From an uncultured Candidatus Saccharibacteria bacterium (GTDB taxonomy: Bacteria; Patescibacteriota; Saccharimonadia; Saccharimonadales; Saccharimonadaceae): a DNA stretch of 41,999 nt. This document shows, in pieces, positions 24,601 to 32,407 of the stretch; the stretch's first letter is position 1; each line of letters starts with the position of its first letter. The notes under the pieces were generated by a model. The model was not told where the DNA came from and made no database searches. It saw only the letters and a program-made list of their open reading frames with translations. Where the stretch lies: positions 1 to 41,999 of the forward strand of contig CANDYU010000008.1 in NCBI GenBank assembly GCA_947425245.1, read 5' to 3'. Position numbers and translations under genes: made by a program.

Positions 24601-24865
24601 TGTTGAATCTAGAAAGACTATGAACATGAAGTCGGCTCTGATTAACTCTTATAATAAGTCAATTCAGGCAATTATGACTTCATCGTTGATTCTGATTCTA
24701 GTTACTTTGATTGTTGGTAGTTTTACGGATGCGATTGTGGCGAGAATATTGATCACGATTGCTCAAGGCACGACCTGTGCGGTGTTATTAATATTATTGT
24801 TGTTGCCGGCGATGTTGGCGGCGTGTGATCGGTTAATTATTAAGAAGAAGCGGCTAGCGAAGTAG
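21659..24865 (+). CDS. MMPL/RND-family membrane exporter
   Basis: The 1068-aa protein has the MMPL plan. There is one N-terminal span (about 12-32), an external domain, then a block of spans at about 165-345 containing LQLALSMDYSIMLMERYRQE. The external region of about 500 residues has repeated helical segments (LNELVNFVQNE; LSVAEFGEFVLE; LSLNEFLYFLTSD; MTVEELVNYLYE). A second span block at about 895-1060 includes GATIDYAILYTSYYVESRKT. The paired DYxI motifs in spans 4 and 10 carry the proton-relay Asp. It would export lipids or drugs at the cytoplasmic membrane. ATG at 21659 follows GAGGAAAAG. The divergent TetR suggests induction by a substrate. Confidence 0.92.
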   Translation: MKRITDFIVKRRNVILVIFAILAGVSAVLMGQVKINHDMAEYLPETSSVRIGMDVMTEEFGESETSSLTVMLKGLSDEEKTTNLDYLQGLEGVNEVAYDESEEYNKDGYTRYVLTIDGVADSELATNVYNAVSEHYEEWSKERDDVDSMAVMGGEVAGQNQEVLPTWILVLAVGCAFVILVVMSESYVEPILFLLTILIAVLLNKGTNLIFPSVSNITDSITAILQLALSMDYSIMLMERYRQEKEHEPDKVEAMKKALHHAFTAISSSSITTVVGLLALVFMSFTIGRDMGLVLAKGVLFSLIAIFTCLPGLILLCDKLITKTKKKSPNIKLTWLGKVAHSVRFGAIVVFLVVFGTSFLLKGNLGILYTDAGSDEISEVFGEDNQMAVLYRGEDEERVAEYCRSLTGRDELGKVLCYGNTIGERLAVEGLPDKMDELGAKMDIEDYMLKIVYYHYYHGGRSGSMTLNELVNFVQNEVYSNEKMVEHIDSEMRNDITKISEFASVEAVSWKRSGANLAQTLGIEASSVQDLLVYYNSKRVASRLNINQFTHFLNTAVVNDAKYGSSFDTATRSKLKTLEQFSGEAFITTSMGAGEIAQVFGMNEQAVAGIYQYYAYLESMKTGEVVEVADVKLSVAEFGEFVLEHQGDAALAGSLDVATLQQLTFLQGVMRSTLGGQVYDAKEMAGLLGMDSETAKLLYSLYEIRVQGKAVTLSLNEFLYFLTSDVLQNAKYASNFSGEARAKIYAVYGIVQDTLAGKRYAASELVNSLSALASGLDQDLIELVYIYYGSIYDYDAGWLMTVEELVNYLYETILADVRFDEFLDEGMRGKIGDAKSTVQEAKKLLVGENFSRIILNTKLEPEGDETFGFIQELQEALPDQSTEFYVIGDSAMAYEMSQTFGAELDMITLITMIFIFIVVALTFGSILVPIILVLLIQCAVFMTMGILSMSGEPVYFIALLIVQSILMGATIDYAILYTSYYVESRKTMNMKSALINSYNKSIQAIMTSSLILILVTLIVGSFTDAIVARILITIAQGTTCAVLLILLLLPAMLAACDRLIIKKKRLAK

Positions 24866-24872
24866 ACTAGCT

Positions 24873-24905
24873 AAAACGGGTCTGCCGTAGTGGCGGGCCT
24901 GTTTT
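24873..24905 (+). terminator. Terminator of the MMPL gene
   Basis: AAAAC and GTTTT flank an 8-bp stem GGTCTGCC/GGCGGGCC (two G-U pairs), 8 nt after the stop. Confidence 0.7.
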
Positions 24906-24949
24906 GAATTAAGTAAGTAGTGGCGGATTTGTTTTAGATTTGGCGAAGT

Positions 24950-26296
24950 TTAATCGGTTTTCTTGCGATCTTCTTTGGTTTGGTCGTTGCGAAAGCTGAA
25001 CATGATTGGGGTGCCGACGAAAGGAAACTTTTCGCGAATTTTGCGTTCAAGGAAGCGTTTATATGACCAATGCAGAAGCCCTAAGTCGCGACCGTGAACT
25101 ACGAACCAAGGTGGACAAACATCGGTTTGGACGATGTATTTGGGCTTCGGGCGAGTGTTTTTTAGACCAGCAGGAGGATGTTCAATAATGGCTTCGCTGA
25201 GGATTTTGTTTAGTTCGGAAGTTTTTAGTTCTTGGTGTCTGGTGGCATCAATTTCGGTGGCGAGTTCGAATAGTCTCGTAACATTTTGGCCGGTTTCACT
25301 ACTAGTAATAAGTACGGGGGCATAAGGGATAAAGTTAAAATCGTATTCGAGCTTGTCGAGGACGGAATCGGTATCGTCAACAAGGTCGGCTTTGGTAAGG
25401 ATGACGATCATTCCTTTGCCGGCTTCGATAATTTGGCCGGCGAGCGATTGGTCGAGCTTTGAGTGCGGCTCAGTTGCGTCGACTAGTAAGGCACAAATAT
25501 CGGCTTCTTCGATTGCGGCAAGAGTGCGAAGGGCGGAAAACTTCTCGATGCCAACTTCGCGTTTGCCAGGCTTGCGGAGGCCAGCAGTATCGAGGATTTC
25601 GAGTGTGCGATTGTGAAAACGAACTTCGGCACGATTAACGTCGCGGGTAGTGCCTTGACGAGAACTAACGAGGGCTTGCTGTTTCTTCGCGAGGCTGTTG
25701 AAGAGGCTGGACTTACCGACATTGGGTCGTCCGATCAGGGCGATTTTTAGACGGTTGTCGGTTGGGTCGGGGCGAGAAGCGGAAGTAGCGGTAGCGGGGC
25801 TTTTGAGCTTTAGCTCAGAGTAGATAGCGGCTTTAAGTTCACGAATGCCCTGGCCGGTAGTAGCGGAAGTGCGGAAGGTCTGTTCGGGTTTAATCCCGAG
25901 ACGCAGGAACTCATGGTCGGGGAGTGACTCACCGAGATCGCTTTTATTAAGCAATAAAATGACTGGCTTGCTGGATTTTAGGGCGGTTCTGGCGATGTTC
26001 TTATCTTTTTGGTCAGGATATTTTGAGGAGTCTAAGGCAAGCAGGATAAGATCGGCAGTGTCAACGGCGTCGGCGATTTGGTCTTGGATGCCAGCTTCAA
26101 AATCATCATCAGGATCTTTTAAGCCAGCAGTATCGATGAGGAGGAATTGATTATCGATGCGAGCGATAACATTATCACGAGTAGTTCCCTCTTCGCGGGC
26201 GACAATGGCGATGTTTTTATGGGCGAAACGGTTAAGCAGGCTGGATTTTCCAGCGTTGGTTTGTCCGATAAGGGCGACGATGGGAAGCTTTTTCAT
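24950..26296 (-). CDS. der: Ribosome-assembly GTPase Der (EngA)
   Basis: Der has two GTPase domains and matures the 50S subunit. The 448-aa protein shows G1 motifs GQTNAGKSS (about 11-19) and GRPNVGKSS (about 189-197). The G3 motifs are DTAGLKDP and DTAGLRKP, and the G4 motifs NKSD and TKAD. The C-terminal KH-like domain is present (PKPKYIVQTDVCPPWFVVHG). TGGTATAAT ends 7 nt before the ATG, the leaderless layout. It is full length and convergent with the MMPL gene. Confidence 0.96.
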   Translation of the reverse strand: MKKLPIVALIGQTNAGKSSLLNRFAHKNIAIVAREEGTTRDNVIARIDNQFLLIDTAGLKDPDDDFEAGIQDQIADAVDTADLILLALDSSKYPDQKDKNIARTALKSSKPVILLLNKSDLGESLPDHEFLRLGIKPEQTFRTSATTGQGIRELKAAIYSELKLKSPATATSASRPDPTDNRLKIALIGRPNVGKSSLFNSLAKKQQALVSSRQGTTRDVNRAEVRFHNRTLEILDTAGLRKPGKREVGIEKFSALRTLAAIEEADICALLVDATEPHSKLDQSLAGQIIEAGKGMIVILTKADLVDDTDSVLDKLEYDFNFIPYAPVLITSSETGQNVTRLFELATEIDATRHQELKTSELNKILSEAIIEHPPAGLKNTRPKPKYIVQTDVCPPWFVVHGRDLGLLHWSYKRFLERKIREKFPFVGTPIMFSFRNDQTKEDRKKTD

Positions 26297-26303
26297 GTTC
26301 TAT

Positions 26304-26312
26304 ATTATACCA
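26304..26312 (-). promoter_or_regulatory. Extended -10 of der
   Basis: Minus-strand TGGTATAAT, ending 7 nt before the der ATG. Confidence 0.7.
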
Positions 26313-26405
26313 AAAAGGCTAGTTTAAAGCTAGCATAAGCGTATTATATACATTATAGCACAGATTTTATTGAAAGTCAATAGGGTGGTAAAACGGGGGT
26401 AGTTT

Positions 26406-26414
26406 TGGTATAAT
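26406..26414 (+). promoter_or_regulatory. Extended -10 of the membrane-protein gene at 26422
   Basis: TGGTATAAT, then AAGGGGC and the ATG. The AGGGG could serve as a weak ribosome binding site only if transcription starts unusually early. Confidence 0.65.
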
Positions 26415-26421
26415 AAGGGGC

Positions 26422-28782
26422 ATGAATGACGAACAGGAAAATCGGCAGTTGAAGCTGGGAATGATTTTGGGGAGATTTTGGGGGGCTTGTTGGCCATATT
26501 TGTTAGTTTTGATGTTTGGCTTGATTTTGACGATGGGGGTTTGGGCGTTGGGATTGAAGGTGATGACTGGGGATGACTATGCTTTTCATACGATGCGGAT
26601 GCAGAGTGCGTCGAAGGCGTGGTCGAATGGCCAGTTGGTGCCGCAGGTTGACCCAGATGCCTTAAGCGGGTTTGGCTATGCTTATAATTTGTTTTATGGG
26701 CCGTTGATTACGTATGTAACGGCTGGGTTGCAGGCACTTTGGGGCTTTTGGCCGTTGGCGATGAATGTAGCGTTAGTGCTGTGTTTGGTGGGCACGGGTT
26801 TGACAATGTGCCATACGATGTTAAAGATTAGCAAGAATCGAGCATTGTCAGTGATGGTGGCGGTATTTTATATGGCGGCTCCATATGTTTTGAACAACCT
26901 GTATTCGAGGATGGCGTTGGGTGAGGTGGTATCAACGGTGGCGGCACCGATCTTGCTGTTAGGGTTGTATCAGTTGATTGCTCAGGAAAAACATGCAGCA
27001 CGCAATATTGCGATTTCGGCGGCGATTTTGGTTTTGACGCATAATTTGTCGGCGGTGTTGTTTGGGATCTTTGGAGTAGTGTTTGTGCTTTTGAATTTGA
27101 AGCGGGTGATAAATGTGCGAAGCATTTGGCGGATGATTCTGGGCGGGGTGGTGGCTTTAGGTTTGACAGCCTTCTTTACCTTGCCAATGTTGGAGGCAAA
27201 GATGGAGGGTAATTACGGGGTGTTTGATGCGGGGTATTCGGAAAAGTATTTTGGGGCAAATGCTCAGAGCGTAAATGACCATAGGTTATGGCCACAGCAG
27301 CTATTTGGGATTGACTATACGAGTCGCACGAATGCGGAGGGTCTGTCAGGGGAGTTTGGTGTGACTCTGGGCGTGATGGCGATGGTGGGGCTGTTTGGAT
27401 TCTTGTTTATACGGAAAGATATTGAGGATGAGGTGGAACAGCAGTGGGTAACATCGATTTACGTGATTTCAATTTTGGCAATTTTGATTAGTTTACCGAT
27501 TTTGGATTGGAAGTATATGCCGGATTTGCTGTTGAAGGTGCAATTTCCTTGGCGGTTTTTAATGATTGCGGCATTGGGGCTGAGCGTGGCGGGTGGATAT
27601 ACGGTGTTTACGCTAGTGCGGGGAGCAACGCGGGAGAAGCAAGCAGCGGTGATGGTGATGGCGGGAGTCCTGGCGATTTATTTTGTCATGCCGACGATTT
27701 TGCCGAATCCGGGGCAGCATCTGGAGAATGTTGAAGAGGTGGAGAAGGATCCGGTGACATTGGGATGGCAAGCGGAATACTTGCCGATGCAGCTTTTGTG
27801 TTCGCCGGACGATGAGGAGGATTTAAAGCAGGGGTATGCTTGTGGGATTCATCGTTCGAGGGAGCTTTTAGCGGAGCGGGGGGATGGAGTGGAGGTTGTG
27901 AACGGGGAGTTGAAGGATCTAGAAGTGTGGCGTGATGGCTTGAACTTTGAGTTGGAGGTTGAGAACGGAGATGGGGTAGCGGAGTTGGAGCTTCCGGTGG
28001 TGTGGTATCCAGGGTATAAGGCGAGGCTGAATGGTGAAGACTTAGCGGTGCGGGCGTCGGATCGGTATGGACTGGTTTTGGTGAGCGTGCCGGCGGGGGC
28101 GGAGGGTGAGATTGAGGTGTGGTATGGGGTGAGTAAGGCGACGAAGATTGGGGCGGTGATTTCTGGCGTGACGGCTGGGCTAGGGGTGGTTTGGGTGACT
28201 ATTTCGGGGATTTATGATGCGGTGACTCGGAAAAAGAAACGAGAGATGGCGAATTTGATGGATTCGGTGCGAGAGGCGGTGGAAGCGAATGAAGCAGAAG
28301 AGCAGTTGATGGCGGAAGTTGAGAAGATGGCGGCTCAAAGTGAGTCGGAGATGATGGAGGAAGAAGCGGAGACGGGGGTGGATGATGTGGAGCCGGTGAC
28401 GAGTGGGGTTTTGGGTTTGCCGATGCCACCTGAGGCGAGAGAGGCAGAAGCGGTGCCTACGCAGGAGAAACCGAAGCGAGGACGGCGTAAAGTGGTGAAG
28501 GCAGATGTGGAGAAGCTTCAAAGTGGGGATGTTGCCGGGACGACGCGGAAGAAGAACACGACAACGAGGACGACCAAGGGATCAAGAGCGACGAGTGTGA
28601 AGAAGGCAGAGAGTGTGAGCGATGGGGCGACTGAGGTAGGTGTTGCGAAGACGAGGAGCGGAGCAAAAGCGGCGACGAGAAAGACGGCGACGGCAAGGGT
28701 GGATTCGGTGAGGACGGCTGCGACAAAGACGCGGACGACAAGAGTGAGGACAACTAAAATTATCACAAAGGAGCCAGAATAG
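26422..28782 (+). CDS. Large membrane protein (PTPS-related/YfhO-like), possible glycosyl transfer role
   Basis: The 786-aa protein has about ten membrane spans in residues 18-420, with the external-loop motif MTGDDYAFHTMRMQSASKAW near the first span. This resembles the '6-pyruvoyl-tetrahydropterin synthase-related' membrane family and YfhO-like proteins, which look like GT-C glycosyltransferases. An external beta-rich domain follows (about 440-570), then a last span and a 200-residue cytoplasmic tail. The tail is Glu-rich and then Lys/Arg/Thr-rich (TRKKNTTTRTTKGSRATS), as in the topA tail. The GT2 gene follows with TAGTG overlap, so lipid-linked sugar made by one may be used by the other. 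Confidence 0.7.
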   Translation: MNDEQENRQLKLGMILGRFWGACWPYLLVLMFGLILTMGVWALGLKVMTGDDYAFHTMRMQSASKAWSNGQLVPQVDPDALSGFGYAYNLFYGPLITYVTAGLQALWGFWPLAMNVALVLCLVGTGLTMCHTMLKISKNRALSVMVAVFYMAAPYVLNNLYSRMALGEVVSTVAAPILLLGLYQLIAQEKHAARNIAISAAILVLTHNLSAVLFGIFGVVFVLLNLKRVINVRSIWRMILGGVVALGLTAFFTLPMLEAKMEGNYGVFDAGYSEKYFGANAQSVNDHRLWPQQLFGIDYTSRTNAEGLSGEFGVTLGVMAMVGLFGFLFIRKDIEDEVEQQWVTSIYVISILAILISLPILDWKYMPDLLLKVQFPWRFLMIAALGLSVAGGYTVFTLVRGATREKQAAVMVMAGVLAIYFVMPTILPNPGQHLENVEEVEKDPVTLGWQAEYLPMQLLCSPDDEEDLKQGYACGIHRSRELLAERGDGVEVVNGELKDLEVWRDGLNFELEVENGDGVAELELPVVWYPGYKARLNGEDLAVRASDRYGLVLVSVPAGAEGEIEVWYGVSKATKIGAVISGVTAGLGVVWVTISGIYDAVTRKKKREMANLMDSVREAVEANEAEEQLMAEVEKMAAQSESEMMEEEAETGVDDVEPVTSGVLGLPMPPEAREAEAVPTQEKPKRGRRKVVKADVEKLQSGDVAGTTRKKNTTTRTTKGSRATSVKKAESVSDGATEVGVAKTRSGAKAATRKTATARVDSVRTAATKTRTTRVRTTKIITKEPE

Positions 28783-29729
28783 TGAAGAAACTACTTTCGA
28801 TCGTAGTTCCATGTTATAACGAGGACTTGGCGGTGCCAAAGTTCTATGATGAAGTCGTGAAGGTTTGTGAGGAAATGGAGAAGCGGTGGGTGGTGGAGTT
28901 TGAGTTTGTTTTTGTGGATGATGGTAGCCGAGATCGTACCTTGGCGGTAATTGAAGATTTGCATGAGAAAGATAGTCGGGTGAAGTTTGTGAGTTTTTCG
29001 CGGAACTTTGGCAAAGAGGCGGCGTTATTGGCGGGGTTGGAATATGCAAAGGGGGATTTTGTGGCGACGATGGATGTTGACTTGCAGGATCCACCGGCCT
29101 TGTTGCCGGAGATGTATGGGGCGGTAGAAAATGGTGAATATGATTCGGCAGGAGCAAGGCGGGTGAGTCGAAAGGGTGAACCGCTGATTCGGAGTTTTTT
29201 CGCACGGATTTATTATCGGTTGATTAATCGGTTGTCGAAAGTGGAGATGATCGATGGGGTGCGGGATTTTCGGGTGATGTCGCGAAAGATGGTGGACGCA
29301 GTAATCGGAATGCCGGAATATAATCGATATTCGAAGGGGATTTTTAGCTTTGTAGGATTTAAGACGAAGTGGGTGGAGTTTGAACATGTGGATCGGGTGG
29401 CGGGAGAGACGCATTGGTCGTTTTGGAAGTTATTTTTGTATGGCATCGAGGCGATATGTGCGTTTTCGACGGTGCCACTGGTTTTGTCGGCAGTGCTAGG
29501 GTTGTTGTTTTGTTTTATTGCTTTTGTGATGATTATAGTGATCATCGTGAAGACTTTGGCGTTTGGTGATCCAGTGGGGGGGTGGCCGAGCTTGATTTGT
29601 GCGGTGTTGATGATGGGCGGGTTACAGATGATGGCTCTCGGGGTGATGGGGCAATATTTGGCAAAGACTTATTTAGAGACTAAAAGGCGGCCGATTTATA
29701 TCGTGCGAAGAACGGAAAAAGATTTGTAG
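28782..29729 (+). CDS. GT2 polyprenyl-phosphate glycosyltransferase
   Basis: The 315-aa protein has a GT-A domain (LLSIVVPCYNEDLAVPKFYD; FVFVDDGSRDRTL; DVDLQDPPALLPEM) and two C-terminal spans (about 225-250 and 265-290). This is the GtrB/DPM1-like plan that loads a sugar onto polyprenyl phosphate at the cytoplasmic face. The GTG start overlaps the TAG of the upstream membrane-protein gene by one base, so translation is coupled. Donor sugar cannot be told from the sequence. Confidence 0.88.
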   Translation: MKKLLSIVVPCYNEDLAVPKFYDEVVKVCEEMEKRWVVEFEFVFVDDGSRDRTLAVIEDLHEKDSRVKFVSFSRNFGKEAALLAGLEYAKGDFVATMDVDLQDPPALLPEMYGAVENGEYDSAGARRVSRKGEPLIRSFFARIYYRLINRLSKVEMIDGVRDFRVMSRKMVDAVIGMPEYNRYSKGIFSFVGFKTKWVEFEHVDRVAGETHWSFWKLFLYGIEAICAFSTVPLVLSAVLGLLFCFIAFVMIIVIIVKTLAFGDPVGGWPSLICAVLMMGGLQMMALGVMGQYLAKTYLETKRRPIYIVRRTEKDL

Positions 29730-30026
29730 ATTGATGGTGGGTGGGTCTTGACAATATATACTAGGCTTAATATGGTTATGCTAGATTGGCAGGTAATTCT
29801 GTAGCTAATCTGGTGCGATATGCACGTTCGCGAGGCTATTTATGGATGGGCTGGTAGAACTACGGCACAGGGATCTTATCGCGAAAATAATATTAGGTGC
29901 AGTCTTATGGCGAAGGGACTATAGTGATTATTATGTTGTAAAGGTTGTGAGCTAGTACGCAGATATGACCATACTCAAATAGATCGTAGACACTCTCGAG
30001 TAACGCAATAGTTAATAACCAAACAA
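29730..30026 (+). other. Decayed stretch with promoter and surface-domain traces
   Basis: TTGACA (29748-29753) and TATGGT (29771-29776), 17 nt apart, form a usable promoter. No intact gene follows. In one frame the peptide VREAIYGWAGRTTAQGSYRE can be read before a stop, and in another frame NLVRYARSRGYLW. Both resemble fragments of the surface proteins whose ends form cassettes A to D. I regard it as a frameshifted remnant, with low confidence. Confidence 0.35.
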
Positions 30027-30173
30027 CTATTTCTCTGCCCAAATGAGCCGCATATAAGCATAGTAAATTTCTTCGCTAACAATAACAGTTTCTGGAACAC
30101 TGACAATCCTCCCCTCTTCATTAACGTCATTACGTTTTGTTTCAAGAGCATATTGTTTTTTCTTTTCTTTCAT
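30027..30173 (-). CDS. Small protein, 48 aa, unrecognised
   Basis: The ATG at 30173 follows GGAGGAG by 7 nt. The peptide starts MKEKKKQYALETKRNDVNEE and continues VSVPETVIVSEEIYYAYMRL before ending IWAEK. The VSEEIYYAYMRLIWAEK part recalls the N-terminus of small sigma-like or conjugative-element proteins (xVSEEVYxxYxRpiWxE), where a helix-turn-helix would follow. Here the gene stops at that point, so it may be a truncated copy. It lies in an AT-rich island with another small gene. A hairpin occupies its leader. Confidence 0.55.
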   Translation of the reverse strand: MKEKKKQYALETKRNDVNEEGRIVSVPETVIVSEEIYYAYMRLIWAEK

Positions 30174-30209
30174 TTTACGACTCCTCCAATGGTGTGACCA
30201 GCAAGAGAA

Positions 30210-30244
30210 GCCGTTTTCTGTTCCGAAGGACACGAAAAAACGGC
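30210..30244 (-). promoter_or_regulatory. Leader hairpin of the 48-aa gene
   Basis: GCCGTTTT and AAAACGGC form an 8-bp stem that encloses a smaller TCC/GGA stem, 36 nt before the start codon. On the minus strand the first arm is followed by extra Ts, so it might attenuate, but the order is not that of a normal terminator. Confidence 0.45.
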
Positions 30245-30330
30245 AGAAGAACATCCTTGTTTAGATACTCCACGCTGCCGTCATGCGGTCTCTTGCGGGA
30301 CTGGTTAATATGTAATTAAAAGTTAGATGG

Positions 30331-30510
30331 CTACTTCTTTACTTTGATATTTTTGGTTTTGAAATTACCATCTGAATCAAAATAAATAATGATGTAGTAG
30401 CTGTGTTGTTTGATTACTAAGGCACGCTTATCAGGATAATACTTAGCAACAAGATGCCCTCCAAGATTGTGCACATCTTTCTCTTTTAATTGTCTTCTTT
30501 GTGGTTTCAT
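30331..30510 (-). CDS. Small protein, 59 aa, unrecognised
   Basis: The ATG at 30510 follows a perfect AGGAGG by 7 nt. The product is basic: MKPQRRQLKEKDVHNLGGHL, then VAKYYPDKRALVIKQHSYYI, then YFDSDGNFKTKNIKVKK. It looks like a small beta-rich domain with Lys-rich ends and no membrane segment. I do not recognise it. It sits upstream of the 48-aa gene on the same strand, 157 nt away. Base composition is more AT-rich than the core genes, which suggests transfer. Confidence 0.6.
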   Translation of the reverse strand: MKPQRRQLKEKDVHNLGGHLVAKYYPDKRALVIKQHSYYIIIYFDSDGNFKTKNIKVKK

Positions 30511-30726
30511 AGCTTGTCCTCCTATTTTATTTTGTTTTAGCTTCAGGCTAGATTGCCTTGTGCTTATATTCAATTCTATAGTAAAATGCATTTTCCTTCA
30601 TTAATTTAGAAAGAAAAAGAAAGTAACTAGAATAAAAAAAGAACTAATTAGAATATTATTTTTAATTCACTAATGCACTATAGAAGAAACAAATGTGTTA
30701 TATTAAATCGGTTGATATTATTAGAG
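30511..30726. other. AT-rich spacer of the island
   Basis: Apart from the ribosome binding site of the 59-aa gene I see no gene or structure here. The composition is markedly AT-rich. Confidence 0.4.
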
Positions 30727-30755
30727 TTGACAAAAACGAACGTGTGTGCTATATA
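30727..30755 (+). promoter_or_regulatory. Promoter of gene 30891-31487
   Basis: TTGACA (30727-30732), 17 nt, TGC extension, TATATA (30750-30755). The leader is about 130 nt. Confidence 0.75.
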
Positions 30756-30812
30756 TTAGCACATAGACTAGTCAGTTTATGCTCTTTAATACTTTATAAC
30801 AGCATATTCATT

Positions 30813-30880
30813 CCTTGTAATTATTGCATAATTTGCCCGTGCTTTTAACTAAGGACGAGCAATCGTGCAATAATTCAAGG
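30813..30880 (+). promoter_or_regulatory. Long leader hairpin that hides the ribosome binding site
   Basis: CCTTGTAATTATTGCA (30813-30828) pairs with TGCAATAATTCAAGG (30866-30880): 15 base pairs with one bulged U at 30818. The 37-nt loop has a smaller TTGC/GCAA pairing. The last four bases AAGG are the first half of the AAGGAGG site (30877-30883) of the gene. This fits a translational switch such as a riboswitch, thermosensor or protein-binding leader. Confidence 0.75.
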
Positions 30881-30890
30881 AGGTATGACA

Positions 30891-31487
30891 ATGAGATATG
30901 AAACCTATGAAAGGCATCTTGGGATTGAGGGGTATAACGTGATTGGTAGTACTGATAGTTGGCATTTGCATGATAGTTCTAGGTGTCAGCCGATTATTAT
31001 GTCTCTCACTAAAGATTCAGATGGAATAGTTTATCATGATAATCTGGAGGAACTGATTCAGCTGGCCGATTCTGATTTATTTCTACCGAAGGAGCGCAGA
31101 GAAAATCTCAACTTTTATAAGAACTATCCAGCTATTATTCGCGGAGAATGCCCTGATTGGCAGCTTGGAGCTTTTCAAGTTTTTTACGATGGAATTAAGT
31201 TAGACTATGGCAATATTAGAACTCACGAAACCGGCTTTCTCTGGGTTATTGGAGCTAGAAGACTTAGATTAACGTTTCATGCTCCTCGCACTCGTTTAGG
31301 GTTCGACCCGATTTATAATGTCATCAATGAATATTCTGGAGATGAGCACTATTTGACACGAGTGGAGGAAGATTTGGGCTATATGCGACGCGAGATCGAT
31401 TTTGAGCTCGATCCATCAAAGAGCTCTGCAGATATTTTCCATAATCACAATACTATTATCAGTGTGACCGAATATGTTGGTATTTAG
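30891..31487 (+). CDS. Unrecognised 198-aa protein under a structured leader
   Basis: I recognise no family. The start at 30891 (MRYETYERHLGIEGY) is 7 nt after AAGGAGG; an ATG at 30885 would be too close. The protein is soluble, Tyr/Asp/Glu-rich and of mixed structure. It has ENLNFYKNYPAIIRGECPDW in the middle, TGFLWVIGARRLRLTFHAPR after that and DYFELDP-like acidic segments near the end (REIDFELDPSKSSADIFHNH). It is a single-gene unit with promoter, switch-like hairpin and a strong terminator, more AT-rich than the core genes. The elaborate control suggests a dose-sensitive product. Confidence 0.7.
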   Translation: MRYETYERHLGIEGYNVIGSTDSWHLHDSSRCQPIIMSLTKDSDGIVYHDNLEELIQLADSDLFLPKERRENLNFYKNYPAIIRGECPDWQLGAFQVFYDGIKLDYGNIRTHETGFLWVIGARRLRLTFHAPRTRLGFDPIYNVINEYSGDEHYLTRVEEDLGYMRREIDFELDPSKSSADIFHNHNTIISVTEYVGI

Positions 31488-31497
31488 TTTAACTTTA

Positions 31498-31526
31498 TAG
31501 CCACGAGAAATCGTGGCTAGTTTTTT
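31498..31526 (+). terminator. Terminator of gene 30891-31487
   Basis: A 9-bp stem TAGCCACGA/TCGTGGCTA with a GAAA tetraloop, then G and TTTTTT. Confidence 0.95.
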
Positions 31527-31588
31527 GAATTTGATTTTTATGGTTTTAGATTATTCAGAGCTACTACATTGGCAATAGGAGAAGTATC

Positions 31589-32340
31589 ATGTCAGATAAA
31601 GATGGCCTTGTTGGAATCTTAAAAACTATGCGAAAAGATAGTGATGAAGCAATACATTTTGTAAGAGAACTTGAAAATGAAAAGGAACTAAAAAAGAATT
31701 ATGCTAATGAGTAATATAAACAGTTTTGTTTTGTATATGTCATTGAAATTATACGAGAGTATATTTTTGATGAAGAAGAAAGAGAAGTATTACTTGTAGC
31801 TATTAATTTATTATATGGTTTTTAGAAGATGAATTACAAAAGATAAAAGAGTCACAAGAATCAAATCAACAAAAAGAGAATACTTACCTTGGTTTTGCAG
31901 ATGAAGTTATAAAAAAGATATCGGAGGAGTATCCAGGAGGACTTCCTCAAAAAATATTATTGCCGTTGCCCAAATTTCTTCAAAGTTAAAATCAAGAAAA
32001 TAATATTTCTAATATAGAAGAACCACTAAATGACAATATAAATCCAAACGTGCATCCTTTCCCAAAAACACCGGAAACAAATTTGTCGCGAAGTGTTCCT
32101 GAAGATCAACAAGATATAATACATTCTAAAAACACTAGGGCAGCCAAGAATAATAATATTATTATAATAATAATTTTTGTAATAGTGGCTATGCTGATTG
32201 TGAAAACATTTAAAACATATGAACTTTACCGTGAAACCCTCATAATTACGGATGCTAAATACGAAAACGATAATACTGATGGAGAAAAGCAGGATTATTT
32301 TGATATTAAGATTATAGATGAAGCTATAGGTGTACGTTAA
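31589..32340 (+). pseudogene. Decayed gene for a single-span membrane protein
   Basis: ATG at 31589 follows AGGAG. The frame reads MSDKDGLVGILKTMRKDSDE for 41 codons to a TAA (31712) and continues in frame (VIEIIREYIFDEEEREVLLV) to a second stop near a run of five Ts. It then continues in another frame (EDELQKIKESQESNQQKENT; ISEEYPGGLPQKILLPLP) to a TAA at about 31988, and again to 32340. The last part has a membrane span (NNIIIIIIFVIVAMLIV). One ancestral gene of about 250 codons with at least two nonsense changes and a frameshift explains this. Very AT-rich. No family recognised. Confidence 0.7.
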
Positions 32341-32407
32341 AAATCATCTAGTTCTATAGAGATACAAGACTCTATTAACGAACGCCAGAAATAATCATAC
32401 AGTTTAA

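Noticed and set aside
26311-26345. Short GCTAG/CTAGC stem followed by Ts upstream of der
   Set aside because: Only 5 bp, and no minus-strand gene lies upstream to be terminated. It is not reported as a terminator.
28180-28770. Several long minus-strand frames under the tail of the large membrane protein
   Set aside because: They are Ser/Pro/His-rich shadows of the Lys/Glu/Thr-rich repeats on the plus strand.
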